From Rhodospirillales bacterium (GTDB taxonomy: Bacteria > Pseudomonadota > Alphaproteobacteria > Acetobacterales > Acetobacteraceae): DNA of 5,666 nt. Each line of letters begins with the position of its first letter. The first letter of the stretch is position 1. Of this stretch, positions 1-5,666 are shown in pieces. Location: positions 1-5,666 of the forward strand of contig JAGXAV010000169.1 in assembly GCA_018971455.1 (NCBI GenBank), given 5' to 3'. A model generated the notes under the pieces. That model was not told the origin of the DNA. It saw only the letters and a list, made by a program, of their open reading frames with translations, and did not search any database. Made by a program: the position numbers and the translations under genes.

Positions 1-429
1 CACCTTCAGCTTCGCCTGCAACTCCTTCGTCTTCGCGGCACCGGAGGCGGCGTCGAGTACCACCAGCTTGCCCTCGGCCTGCTTCTGCGACAGCGCCGAA
101 ATCAGCCCGAGCAGGCGCACCTTCTTGGGCAGGTCTTAGCCGTGGTCGCGCACCACCGGGCCGTGCACCACGCCACCCGTGCGGTATTGCGGCGCGCGCA
201 GGCTGCCCTGGCGGGCATTGCCGGTGCCCTTCTGCTTGTAGGGCTTCTTGGTCGTGCCCTGCACCTCGCCCATGCCCTTCACCTTGTGGGTGCCCGCACG
301 GCGCTTGGCCTGCTGCCAGTGAACCACGCGGGCCATGACGTCGGCGCGCGGCTTCTGGCCGAAAATCTCGTCAGGCAGCTCGGCCGTGCCGGCGCTGCCC
401 GTGTCGAGTGTCTTGATCTCGATCTGCAT
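1..429 (-). CDS. rplD: 50S ribosomal protein L4, partial, interrupted by an in-frame stop
   Basis: L4 binds 23S rRNA early in 50S assembly, and its long loop lines the peptide exit tunnel. The first 97 codons read from ATG (427-429) as a normal L4 N-terminus: a short globular start ([14 protein letters not shown]), then the tunnel loop with [16 protein letters not shown] and [15 protein letters not shown]. Codon 98 is TAA (136-138). Past it the same frame continues without another stop to base 1 as recognisable L4 ([18 protein letters not shown], then KLVVLDAA and [11 protein letters not shown]), giving 45 further codons. Against E. coli L4 recalled from memory, DHG-stop-DLPKK lines up without gaps with DHSQKVNKK, so the stop replaces one residue and is not a frameshift. 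In relatives I recall a Tyr here, one base from TAA. The 3' end lies outside the window. It starts 10 nt after rplC, with a weak AGGGA ribosome site. Identity is sure; whether the lesion is biological is not. Confidence 0.93.
136..138 (-). other. In-frame TAA codon inside rplD
   Basis: The plus strand reads tta, which is TAA in the rplD frame, between GGC (Gly97) and GAC (Asp99). Both flanks encode conserved L4 sequence in the same frame, so this is a point substitution, most simply TAC or TAT to TAA. Translation would yield a 97-residue fragment made almost only of the tunnel loop and lacking the main globular domain. Error in the read or assembly, a real mutation, or suppression are the alternatives. 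Confidence 0.92.
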
Positions 430-439
430 GTCCCTGCCC

Positions 440-1117
440 TCAGCTCGCCAGCGCCGCGGGGAACGGTGCGTCCGCCGGACGGGCGCGCTTGACCGCGTCG
501 CGCACCAGCACCCAGCCGCCCTTGGCCCCGGGCACCGCGCCCTTCACCATCACCAGCCCCCGCTCGGCATCGACGCCGGCGATTTCGAGATTGAGCGTGG
601 TGATGCGCTCGACGCCGAGATGGCCGGCCATCTTCTTGTTCTTGAACGTCTTGCCCGGATCCTGGCGGTTGCCGGTGGAGCCGTGCGAACGGTGGCTGAT
701 CGACACGCCGTGGCTGGCCTCGAGGCCGGCGAAGTTCCAGCGCTTCATCGCACCGGCGAAGCCCTTGCCCTTGCTGGTGCCGCAGACATCGACCTTCTGG
801 CCGACCAGGAAATGCGCGGCACTCAACGTCGCGCCGGGCTCGAGCAGCCCATCGGCATCGACGCGGAACTCGGCGAGCTTCGCCTTCGGCTCCACCTTCG
901 CGCGGGCGAAATGGCCCTTGTTCGGCTTCGACACGTTCTTCACCTTCGTCGTGCCCCAGCCGAGCTGGACGGCATTGTAGCCATCCACCGCCTCGGTCCG
1001 GGTCGCGACGACCTGCAACGAATCCATGAGCAGGACGGTGACGGGAACATGCGTCCCGTCTTCCTTGAACAGCCGGGTCATGCCCAGCTTCTTGGCCAAT
1101 ATACCAGTACGCATCAT
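440..1117 (-). CDS. rplC: 50S ribosomal protein L3
   Basis: L3 is one of the first proteins to bind 23S rRNA, and a central extension of it reaches toward the peptidyl transferase centre. The 225-residue product opens with (M)[16 protein letters not shown] and contains the family hallmark [20 protein letters not shown] at about residues 141-160, followed by KKMAGHLG and a late [11 protein letters not shown]. Gln152 in NRQDPGK aligns with the glutamine that PrmB methylates in E. coli, which is family knowledge. The C-terminus carries a short tail ([13 protein letters not shown]) beyond the conserved fold, common in alphaproteobacteria. Two ATG codons stand in tandem (1115-1117 and 1112-1114). 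The second gives the usual MRTG start, and GGGGA lies 5 or 8 nt upstream, so either is possible. It follows rpsJ by 60 nt and precedes rplD by 10 nt. Its TGA stop differs from the TAA or TAG of its neighbours. Confidence 0.97.
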   Translation of the reverse strand: MMRTGILAKKLGMTRLFKEDGTHVPVTVLLMDSLQVVATRTEAVDGYNAVQLGWGTTKVKNVSKPNKGHFARAKVEPKAKLAEFRVDADGLLEPGATLSAAHFLVGQKVDVCGTSKGKGFAGAMKRWNFAGLEASHGVSISHRSHGSTGNRQDPGKTFKNKKMAGHLGVERITTLNLEIAGVDAERGLVMVKGAVPGAKGGWVLVRDAVKRARPADAPFPAALAS

Positions 1118-1177
1118 TCAATCCCCAGAGGGACCCGCCGGCGTCGCGGCTGTCGGTCCGTAGGCCAATGACAAAGG

Positions 1178-1486
1178 CTAGAGCTTGATCTCGACGTCCA
1201 CGCCGGCCGCGAGGTCGAGCTTCATCAGCGCGTCCACCGTCTGCGGCGTGGGTTCGACGATATCGAGCAGCCGGCGATGAGTCCGGATTTCGAACTGCTC
1301 ACGGCTCTTCTTGTCGACGTGCGGCGAGCGGTTCACCGTGAAACGCTCGATATGCGTCGGCAGCGGAATCGGCCCGCGAATCTGCGCGCCCGTACGCTTG
1401 GCGGTGTTCACGATCTCCTTCGTGCTGTTGTCCAGCACGCGGTGATCGTACGCCTTGAGGCGGATGCGGATGTTCTGGTTGTCCAT
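1178..1486 (-). CDS. rpsJ: 30S ribosomal protein S10 (NusE)
   Basis: S10 is a protein of the 30S head. It also acts as NusE, binding NusB on boxA RNA in antitermination complexes and contacting NusG to couple transcription with translation. The 102-residue product is of normal family length and complete. It reads [21 protein letters not shown] at the N-terminus, [35 protein letters not shown] in the middle (the RNA- and NusB-facing part, including the RSPH loop), and ends DVEIKL. The ATG is set by this conserved N-terminus and a GGAAG ribosome site 8 nt upstream; the stop is TAG. It lies only 37 nt after tuf, so it is probably carried on the str transcript and not started from its own S10 promoter. 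Nothing unusual is seen in the protein. Confidence 0.98.
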   Translation of the reverse strand: MDNQNIRIRLKAYDHRVLDNSTKEIVNTAKRTGAQIRGPIPLPTHIERFTVNRSPHVDKKSREQFEIRTHRRLLDIVEPTPQTVDALMKLDLAAGVDVEIKL

Positions 1487-1523
1487 CTCTCAGTCTTCCA
1501 GGCCGATGCCGTTTGCCAGCTGC

Positions 1524-2711
1524 TTACGCGACGATCTTGGCGACAACGCCGGCGCCGACCGTGCGGCCACCCTCGCGGATGGCGAAGCGCAGCCCCTCAT
1601 CCATGGCGATCGGCGCGATCAGCGTCACATCCATCGACACGTTGTCGCCCGGCATCACCATCTCGGTGCCTTCCGGCAGCGTCACGATGCCGGTCACGTC
1701 GGTGGTGCGGAAGTAGAACTGCGGACGATAATTGGTGAAGAACGGCGTGTGGCGGCCGCCTTCTTCCTTCGTCAGCACGTAGGCTTCCGCCTTGAACTTG
1801 GTGTGCGGCGTGATCGAGCCGGGCTTGGCCAGAACCTGGCCGCGCTCGACGTCCTCACGCTTGGTGCCGCGCAGAAGGGCGCCGATATTGTCGCCGGCCT
1901 GGCCCTGGTCGAGCAGCTTGCGGAACATCTCGACGCCGGTGACGATGGTCTTCACGGTGTCCTTGAGGCCGACGATCTCGACTTCCTCGCCGACGCGCAC
2001 GATGCCGCGCTCGACGCGCCCGGTCACCACGGTGCCGCGGCCCGAGATCGAGAACACGTCTTCCACCGGCATCAGGAACGGCATGTCCACCGCGCGCTCC
2101 GGCTGCGGGATGTAGGCGTCAACCGCCTCCATCAGCTTCAGCACGGCCTGCTCGCCCAGCTCCGGCTGGGTATCGTTCAGCGCGCAGACGGCCGAGCCCT
2201 TGATGATGGGGATATCGTCGCCGGGGAAGCCGTAGCTGCTCAGCAGCTCGCGCACCTCGAGCTCGACCAGCTCGAGCAGGTCGGGGTCGGCGATGTCGCA
2301 CTTGTTGAGGAACACCACCAGCGCCGGCACGCCGACCTGGCGGGCGAGGAGGATGTGCTCGCGCGTCTGCGGCATCGGGCCGTCGGCGGCCGAAACCACC
2401 AGGATCGCGCCGTCCATCTGCGCGGCGCCGGTGATCATGTTCTTCACGTAGTCGGCGTGACCGGGGCAATCGACATGCGCGTAGTGGCGATTATTGGTCT
2501 CGTACTCGACATGGGCGGTCGAGATCGTGATGCCGCGGGCGCGCTCTTCGGGCGCCTTGTCGATCTGGTCATAGGCGGTGAAGGTGGCGCCGCCCGACTT
2601 GGCGAGAACCTTGGTGATCGCGGCCGTCAGCGACGTCTTGCCATGGTCCACATGGCCGATCGTGCCGATGTTGCAGTGCGGCTTGTTGCGCTCGAATTTG
2701 GCTTTGGCCAT
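1524..2711 (-). CDS. tuf: Elongation factor Tu
   Basis: EF-Tu is the GTPase that brings aminoacyl-tRNA to the ribosomal A site in the cytoplasm. The 395-residue product is full length. The G domain shows all five GTP motifs: GHVDHGKT (residues 19-26), RGITI with Thr62 in switch I, DCPGH (81-85) with catalytic His85, NKCD (136-139) and GSA (172-174). Domain 2 begins near [22 protein letters not shown], and domain 3 contains [24 protein letters not shown] and ends [14 protein letters not shown]. After NKCD the segment [11 protein letters not shown] appears one residue shorter than the common MVDDPELLELVE form, a small surface-loop change. The ATG is supported by the invariant [12 protein letters not shown] start and by GGAG (2720-2723) 8 nt upstream. 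It directly follows rpsG across 49 nt, where fusA normally lies. Whether a second tuf copy exists elsewhere cannot be seen here. Confidence 0.98.
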   Translation of the reverse strand: MAKAKFERNKPHCNIGTIGHVDHGKTSLTAAITKVLAKSGGATFTAYDQIDKAPEERARGITISTAHVEYETNNRHYAHVDCPGHADYVKNMITGAAQMDGAILVVSAADGPMPQTREHILLARQVGVPALVVFLNKCDIADPDLLELVELEVRELLSSYGFPGDDIPIIKGSAVCALNDTQPELGEQAVLKLMEAVDAYIPQPERAVDMPFLMPVEDVFSISGRGTVVTGRVERGIVRVGEEVEIVGLKDTVKTIVTGVEMFRKLLDQGQAGDNIGALLRGTKREDVERGQVLAKPGSITPHTKFKAEAYVLTKEEGGRHTPFFTNYRPQFYFRTTDVTGIVTLPEGTEMVMPGDNVSMDVTLIAPIAMDEGLRFAIREGGRTVGAGVVAKIVA

Positions 2712-2719
2712 CGTCGTCT

Positions 2720-2723
2720 CTCC
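2720..2723 (-). promoter_or_regulatory. tuf ribosome binding site
   Basis: GGAG lies 8 nt before the tuf ATG, within the 49-nt rpsG-tuf gap. It gives tuf its own initiation signal, as expected for a protein needed in excess over S7. I see no convincing promoter in the gap. Confidence 0.6.
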
Positions 2724-2760
2724 GTGCCCGCTCTATGATCCGGGGATTGGGTGCAAAAAC

Positions 2761-3237
2761 TTACCAGCGGTAATGGCTGAAGGCCTTGTTGGCCTCTGCC
2801 ATCCGGTGGGTATCCTCACGCTTCTTCACCGCCGAGCCGCGATTGTTCACCGCGTCCAGCAGCTCGTTCGAAAGCCGGTCTTCCATCGTGTGCTCGCCAC
2901 GCTTGCGCGCGGCGTCGATGATCCAGCGAATGGCCAGCGCCTGCCGGCGATCCGTCCGCACCTCGACCGGCACCTGGTAGGTGGCGCCGCCAACGCGGCG
3001 CGAACGCACCTCGACGGCCGGCTTCACATTGTCGAGCGCCTCGTGGAACATGCGCACCGGGTCGGCCTGGGCGCCACCGCGGCGCTTCAGCACCTCGAGC
3101 GCGCTGTAGACGATGCCCTCGGCGGCGGATTTCTTGCCGTCATACATCAGCGCGTTCATGAAACGCGTAATGATGACATCGCCGAACTTGGCGTCCGGCA
3201 GGATTTCGCGCTTGACGGCGCGGCGGCGGCGACTCAT
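2761..3237 (-). CDS. rpsG: 30S ribosomal protein S7
   Basis: S7 is the primary binder that organises the 3' major domain of 16S rRNA and forms part of the E site. In E. coli it also represses its own operon by binding mRNA between rpsL and rpsG. The 158-residue product begins [20 protein letters not shown] and shows the family pattern [37 protein letters not shown] (about residues 67-90), then [17 protein letters not shown] and a C-terminal [16 protein letters not shown]. Length is close to the usual 156. The frame stays open far upstream into rpsL, but the MSRRRR start is fixed by family conservation and by the AAGGAG site 7 nt ahead. It is only 11 nt after rpsL, and 49 nt before tuf, where fusA would be expected. 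The E. coli S7 target needs a longer rpsL-rpsG gap than this, so that form of autoregulation is unlikely here. Confidence 0.98.
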   Translation of the reverse strand: MSRRRRAVKREILPDAKFGDVIITRFMNALMYDGKKSAAEGIVYSALEVLKRRGGAQADPVRMFHEALDNVKPAVEVRSRRVGGATYQVPVEVRTDRRQALAIRWIIDAARKRGEHTMEDRLSNELLDAVNNRGSAVKKREDTHRMAEANKAFSHYRW

Positions 3238-3244
3238 CCGCTCT

Positions 3245-3251
3245 CTCCTTA
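3245..3251 (-). promoter_or_regulatory. rpsG ribosome binding site overlapping the rpsL stop codon
   Basis: The minus strand reads TAAGGAG: the TAA that ends rpsL supplies the first two bases of the AAGGAG Shine-Dalgarno, 7 nt before the rpsG ATG. Ribosomes finishing S12 stand on the S7 initiation site, which favours tight translational coupling of the two 30S proteins. Confidence 0.8.
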
Positions 3252-3620
3252 CTTCGGCCGCTTCGCGCCGTACAGCGACCGGCGCTGACGACGCTTGGCG
3301 ATGCCCTGGGTGTCCAGCACGCCACGCAGAATGTGGTAGCGCACGCCGGGAAGATCCTTCACGCGCCCGCCGCGGATCAGCACCACGCTGTGCTCCTGCA
3401 GGTTGTGGCCCTCGCCGGGGATGTAGCTCACCACCTCGTAGCCATTGGTCAGGCGCACCTTGGCCACCTTGCGAAGCGCCGAGTTCGGCTTCTTCGGCGT
3501 GGTGGTATAGACGCGCGTGCAGACGCCACGCTTCTGCGGGCAACCCTGCAGGGCGGGGACCTTGTTGCGCTTGGCGGCGGGCTCACGCCCGTTCGCGATC
3601 AGCTGGTTGATGGTGGGCAT
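3249..3620 (-). CDS. rpsL: 30S ribosomal protein S12
   Basis: S12 sits at the decoding centre of the 30S subunit and controls accuracy. The 123-residue product has the exact family length. It runs [83 protein letters not shown], then a basic C-terminus ending YGAKRPK. Lys43 in PKKPNS and Lys88 in GRVKDLPG are the wild-type residues, so the common streptomycin-resistance changes are absent. Asp89, the residue that RimO methylthiolates in E. coli, is present. The ATG at 3618-3620 is chosen from the invariant MPTINQL start and a GAGG site (3625-3628). The frame happens to stay open about 70 codons further upstream, but that stretch is leader, not S12. It is the first gene after the promoter at 3842-3870. 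Confidence 0.98.
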   Translation of the reverse strand: MPTINQLIANGREPAAKRNKVPALQGCPQKRGVCTRVYTTTPKKPNSALRKVAKVRLTNGYEVVSYIPGEGHNLQEHSVVLIRGGRVKDLPGVRYHILRGVLDTQGIAKRRQRRSLYGAKRPK

Positions 3621-3835
3621 AGACCCTCTTTCGATACCTACACGCGAAGCCGACAGCCACGCCCTCTCGTCATGCCGGTCGATGCCCACATGCAACCCCC
3701 GCAAAGGGCGACATCGCGCCCTGCGGGGGATCCGACCCTGCAAACGGCCTGGGCTACCCGTTTCCGGGCGCGGCGCCGCCTGCTCTGGTGCCTGCAAACA
3801 ACGACCGCCCTGCATGACAACAGGGCCGGCCAAGG
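3621..3835 (-). promoter_or_regulatory. Structured 5' leader of the str-S10 transcript
   Basis: If transcription starts about 7 nt past the predicted -10 box, roughly 215 nt of mRNA precede the rpsL ATG. In transcript order I find three hairpins. The first pairs GCCCTG (3826-3821) with CAGGGC (3812-3807) over an 8-nt loop. The second is CCCG-GAAA-CGGG (3768-3757), a GNRA tetraloop stem with one extra G-U pair. The third is long (3729-3696) and entered separately. No uridine tract follows the last hairpin, so it is not a simple terminator. A leader of this length and structure is consistent with autogenous control by a ribosomal protein, but the ligand and the function are unknown. It matches no riboswitch I recognise, and it does not look like a conserved protein-coding stretch. 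Confidence 0.45.
3696..3729 (-). promoter_or_regulatory. Long GC-rich hairpin in the rpsL leader
   Basis: The transcript arm CCCCCGCA plus GGGCG (3729-3717) pairs with CGCCC, a two-U bulge, then TGCGGGGG (3710-3696), leaving a 6-nt loop CGATGT. That gives 13 base pairs, nearly all G-C, ending 75 nt before the rpsL ATG. It is strong enough to form during transcription. Its role is inferred only: RNA stability, a protein-binding site, or a pause element. Confidence 0.6.
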
Positions 3836-3841
3836 CGCGAA

Positions 3842-3870
3842 CATCTACGGGGCGGCGGCGGGCAAGTCAA
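3842..3870 (-). promoter_or_regulatory. Sigma70-type promoter of the str-S10 operon
   Basis: The minus strand has TTGACT (3870-3865, preceded by C to give the alphaproteobacterial CTTGAC) and TAGATG (3847-3842), separated by exactly 17 nt of GC-rich spacer. The -35 box matches five of six consensus bases. It lies just downstream of the rpoC terminator and reads toward rpsL, with the start expected near 3835. The bases after the -10 box (TTCGCGCC) are GC-rich, a discriminator type associated with stringent (ppGpp) repression of ribosomal promoters, so growth-rate control is a reasonable inference. Confidence 0.7.
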
Positions 3871-3897
3871 GCACGGTCGGCCGTCCCGGCACGAAAA

Positions 3898-3941
3898 CAC
3901 CCCGAAAACACGAAGGCCGGCAATGCAAGCATTGCCGGCCT
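3898..3941 (-). terminator. Rho-independent terminator after rpoC
   Basis: A perfect inverted repeat has 13-base arms (AGGCCGGCAATGC at 3914-3926 and its complement at 3929-3941) starting 25 nt past the rpoC stop. On the transcript it folds into a 12-bp stem capped by CUUG closed by a G-C pair, a known stable tetraloop. The following RNA is U-rich but interrupted (UCGUGUUUUCGGGGUGUUUUCG), so release may be less than complete. It separates the rpoC transcript from the downstream promoter. Confidence 0.8.
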
Positions 3942-3966
3942 GCCATGCTTCACGCAGGGGGCTGGG

Positions 3967-5666
3967 CTATTCGGCCGCAATCCCCTGCCCGGCCCCTTGC
4001 CCGGCAATCGCCGGAACCTCCTGGCGCAGCCCCGGCTGGCGCTCCTGGCCCGCCGCAATGGAGCGCAGCTTGTTCATCACGCTGCCCGTGCCCGCCGGGA
4101 TCAGGCGCCCGACGATCACGTTCTCCTTGAGGCCGATCAGGTTGTCCACCTTGCCGGCCGTGGCCGCCTCGGTGAGCACCCGGGTCGTCTCCTGGAAGGA
4201 GGCGGCACTGATGAAGCTATGCGTCTGTAGGCTGGCCTTGGTGATGCCCTGCAGCACCGGCATGGCGCTGGCCGGACGGTCGCCCTCGGCCAGGCGCTTG
4301 TCGTTCTCGATCGCGAACTCCATGCGATCGACCTGCTCGCCGGCGAGGTAGGTGGTGTCACCCGGCTCCAGGATCTCCACCTTCTGCAACATCTGGCGGA
4401 CGATCACCTCGATGTGCTTGTCGTTGATCTTCACGCCCTGCAGCCGGTAGACGTCCTGGATCTCGTTGACCAGGTAATCCGACAGCGCCTCGACGCCGAG
4501 CACCTTGAGAATGTCGTGCGGCACCCGCGGGCCATCCACCAACGGATCGCCCAGGCGGACGAAATCGCCCTCCTGCACCGAGACGTGCTTGCCCTTCGGC
4601 ACGAGGTACTCGCTCTCCTCCCCCGTCTCGTCGTTCTTCACGATGACGCGGCGCTTGGCCTTGTAGTCCTTGCCGAACTCCACCCGCCCGTCGATCTCGG
4701 CGATGATGGCGTGATCCTTCGGACGCCGCGCCTCGAACAGCTCGGCCACGCGCGGCAGACCGCCGGTGATGTCGCGCGTCTTGCTGCCCTCGCGCGGAAT
4801 GCGCGCCAGCACGTCGCCGGCGGCCACCTGCGCACCGTTTTCGACCGACAGGATCGAATCGGGCGACAGGAAGTAGCGGGCGTCCGCCCCGCTCGGCAGG
4901 CGGATCACCTCGCCCTTGGCATCCTTCAGCTGCAGGCGCGGCCGCAGATCGGCGCCACGGGCGTTCTGCTTGTAGTCCACCACCACCTTCGAGGTCAGTC
5001 CGGTCACCTCGTCCACCCGCTCGACCAGCGTGACGCCCTCGAGGAGATCGAGGTACTCAAGCTTGCCGTCGCGCTCGGTGATGATCGGCAGGGTGTAGGG
5101 ATCCCATTCCGCGAGCTTCTGGCTGCGCGTCACCGTCGCCCCGTCATCGACCAGCAGCCGCGCGCCGTACGGCACGCGGAACCGGGCGCGCTCGCGGCCC
5201 TTGTCGTCGGTCAGCACCACCTCGCAGTTGCGGCTCATCACCACCGGCACGTTGGCGCTGTTGATGACGACGTTGCGGTTCTTCACCACCACGGTGCCGT
5301 CATGGCTGGCTTCCACGCTGCTCTGCTCGGCACCGCGCTGGGCGGCGCCACCGATGTGGAAGGTGCGCATGGTCAGCTGCGTGCCCGGCTCGCCGATGGA
5401 CTGCGCGGCAATGACACCGACCGCCTCACCGACATTGACCGGCGTGCCGCGCGCGAGGTCACGCCCGTAGCAATGAGCGCAGACGCCGATCTTGGCCTCG
5501 CAGGTCAGCACGGAGCGGATCTTGATCGCCTCGACGCCGGCCTTCTCGATCCGCTCGGCCGCCTCTTCCTCGATCAGCACATTGCTGGCCAGAAGGATCT
5601 CGCTGGTCACCGGATCGATCACGTCCTCGGCCGTGGTGCGGCCCAGGATGCGCTCGGACAGGCTGG
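3967..5666 (-). CDS. rpoC: DNA-directed RNA polymerase subunit beta', C-terminal part
   Basis: Beta' is the large catalytic subunit of RNA polymerase. The window shows its last 565 residues; the frame is open at base 5666, so the N-terminal part, including the clamp, the catalytic NADFDGD loop and the bridge helix, lies beyond the edge. Visible residues 55, 62 and 65 are the cysteines of [13 protein letters not shown], three ligands of the second zinc site (the fourth is upstream). Next comes the trigger-loop segment [20 protein letters not shown] (visible 84-103). A long insertion-like beta-rich region follows, then [17 protein letters not shown], and near the end [20 protein letters not shown] and [19 protein letters not shown]. 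The tail [18 protein letters not shown] is variable and lineage-specific. The stop is TAG. No frameshift or stop interrupts the visible part. A terminator follows at 3914-3941. rpoB is expected upstream. Confidence 0.98.
   Translation of the reverse strand, partial: SLSERILGRTTAEDVIDPVTSEILLASNVLIEEEAAERIEKAGVEAIKIRSVLTCEAKIGVCAHCYGRDLARGTPVNVGEAVGVIAAQSIGEPGTQLTMRTFHIGGAAQRGAEQSSVEASHDGTVVVKNRNVVINSANVPVVMSRNCEVVLTDDKGRERARFRVPYGARLLVDDGATVTRSQKLAEWDPYTLPIITERDGKLEYLDLLEGVTLVERVDEVTGLTSKVVVDYKQNARGADLRPRLQLKDAKGEVIRLPSGADARYFLSPDSILSVENGAQVAAGDVLARIPREGSKTRDITGGLPRVAELFEARRPKDHAIIAEIDGRVEFGKDYKAKRRVIVKNDETGEESEYLVPKGKHVSVQEGDFVRLGDPLVDGPRVPHDILKVLGVEALSDYLVNEIQDVYRLQGVKINDKHIEVIVRQMLQKVEILEPGDTTYLAGEQVDRMEFAIENDKRLAEGDRPASAMPVLQGITKASLQTHSFISAASFQETTRVLTEAATAGKVDNLIGLKENVIVGRLIPAGTGSVMNKLRSIAAGQERQPGLRQEVPAIAGQGAGQGIAAE

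Noticed and set aside
118..120. A restart GTG just after the rplD stop that could make a split L4.
   Set aside because: It has no properly spaced ribosome site and would start within a conserved segment. A point error or mutation explains the data more simply.
136..138. TAA read as an amino acid by code reassignment.
   Set aside because: The other visible genes use TAA, TAG and TGA as normal stops at family-typical ends, and only this one internal stop is seen.
335..2738. Long open frames on the plus strand opposite rplC, rpsJ and tuf (for example 335-1171 and 1455-2738).
   Set aside because: They lie antisense to unmistakable conserved genes, have low-complexity Arg/Ala/His/Leu-rich translations and no family signature. 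They are codon-bias shadows in GC-rich sequence.
2712..2760. A separate tuf promoter in the rpsG-tuf gap (a TTTGCA and a CATAGA element).
   Set aside because: The spacing is only 14 nt and both boxes are poor matches, so I could not support it.
3737..3799. A 9-base direct repeat GTTTGCAGG at 3737-3745 and 3791-3799 in the leader.
   Set aside because: Two short copies in a GC-rich leader are plausible by chance, and they do not coincide with the hairpin stems.
3621..3833. An N-terminally extended S12: the rpsL frame stays open about 70 codons upstream to a TTG.
   Set aside because: S12 has a conserved MPTINQL start and a ribosome site just ahead of it. The upstream translation is Arg-, Gly- and Pro-rich without family similarity, as expected for open frames in GC-rich DNA.
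3638..3844. A 68-codon leader open reading frame starting at 3844.
   Set aside because: Its ATG overlaps the predicted -10 box, so it would lie upstream of the transcript start, and its Arg/Cys-rich translation resembles nothing known.

Overview
The window comes from a GC-rich bacterium. It holds the core transcription and translation cluster, with every gene on the minus strand: the 3' end of rpoC, then rpsL, rpsG, tuf, rpsJ, rplC and the 5' part of rplD. The protein sequences look alphaproteobacterial, and the L4, L3, S7 and EF-Tu wording suggests Rhodospirillales, most like Acetobacteraceae. That placement is recognition from memory and was not searched. The promoter hexamer CTTGAC ahead of rpsL fits the group.

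Layout in transcription order, from high to low coordinates. Positions 5666-3967 carry the last 565 residues of the RNA polymerase beta' subunit, open at the window edge. Positions 3966-3621 are the only long non-coding stretch. It holds a strong hairpin terminator for rpoC, a good sigma70-type promoter, and a leader of about 215 nt with three predicted hairpins. Then come rpsL (S12), rpsG (S7), tuf (EF-Tu), rpsJ (S10), rplC (L3) and rplD (L4, running off the window), with gaps of 11, 49, 37, 60 and 10 nt. The spacing indicates one transcript joining the str and S10 operons, with no promoter or terminator that I could support inside it.

Two things depart from expectation. First, rplD is interrupted by an in-frame TAA at codon 98, inside a conserved stretch. 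The same frame continues with normal L4 sequence for 45 more codons to the window edge, so a single-base change is the simplest explanation. It may be a sequencing or assembly error, because L4 is a core ribosomal protein. Second, fusA (EF-G), which normally sits between rpsG and tuf, is missing, and only 49 nt separate those two genes.

The genes work together in gene expression. Beta' is part of the polymerase, S12 and S7 are decoding and head proteins of the 30S subunit, EF-Tu delivers aminoacyl-tRNA, S10 serves the 30S subunit and also antitermination as NusE, and L3 and L4 are early-assembling 50S proteins. I found no mobile element, CRISPR array, tRNA or novel system. This is a housekeeping locus whose interest lies in the rplD lesion, the missing fusA and the structured leader.
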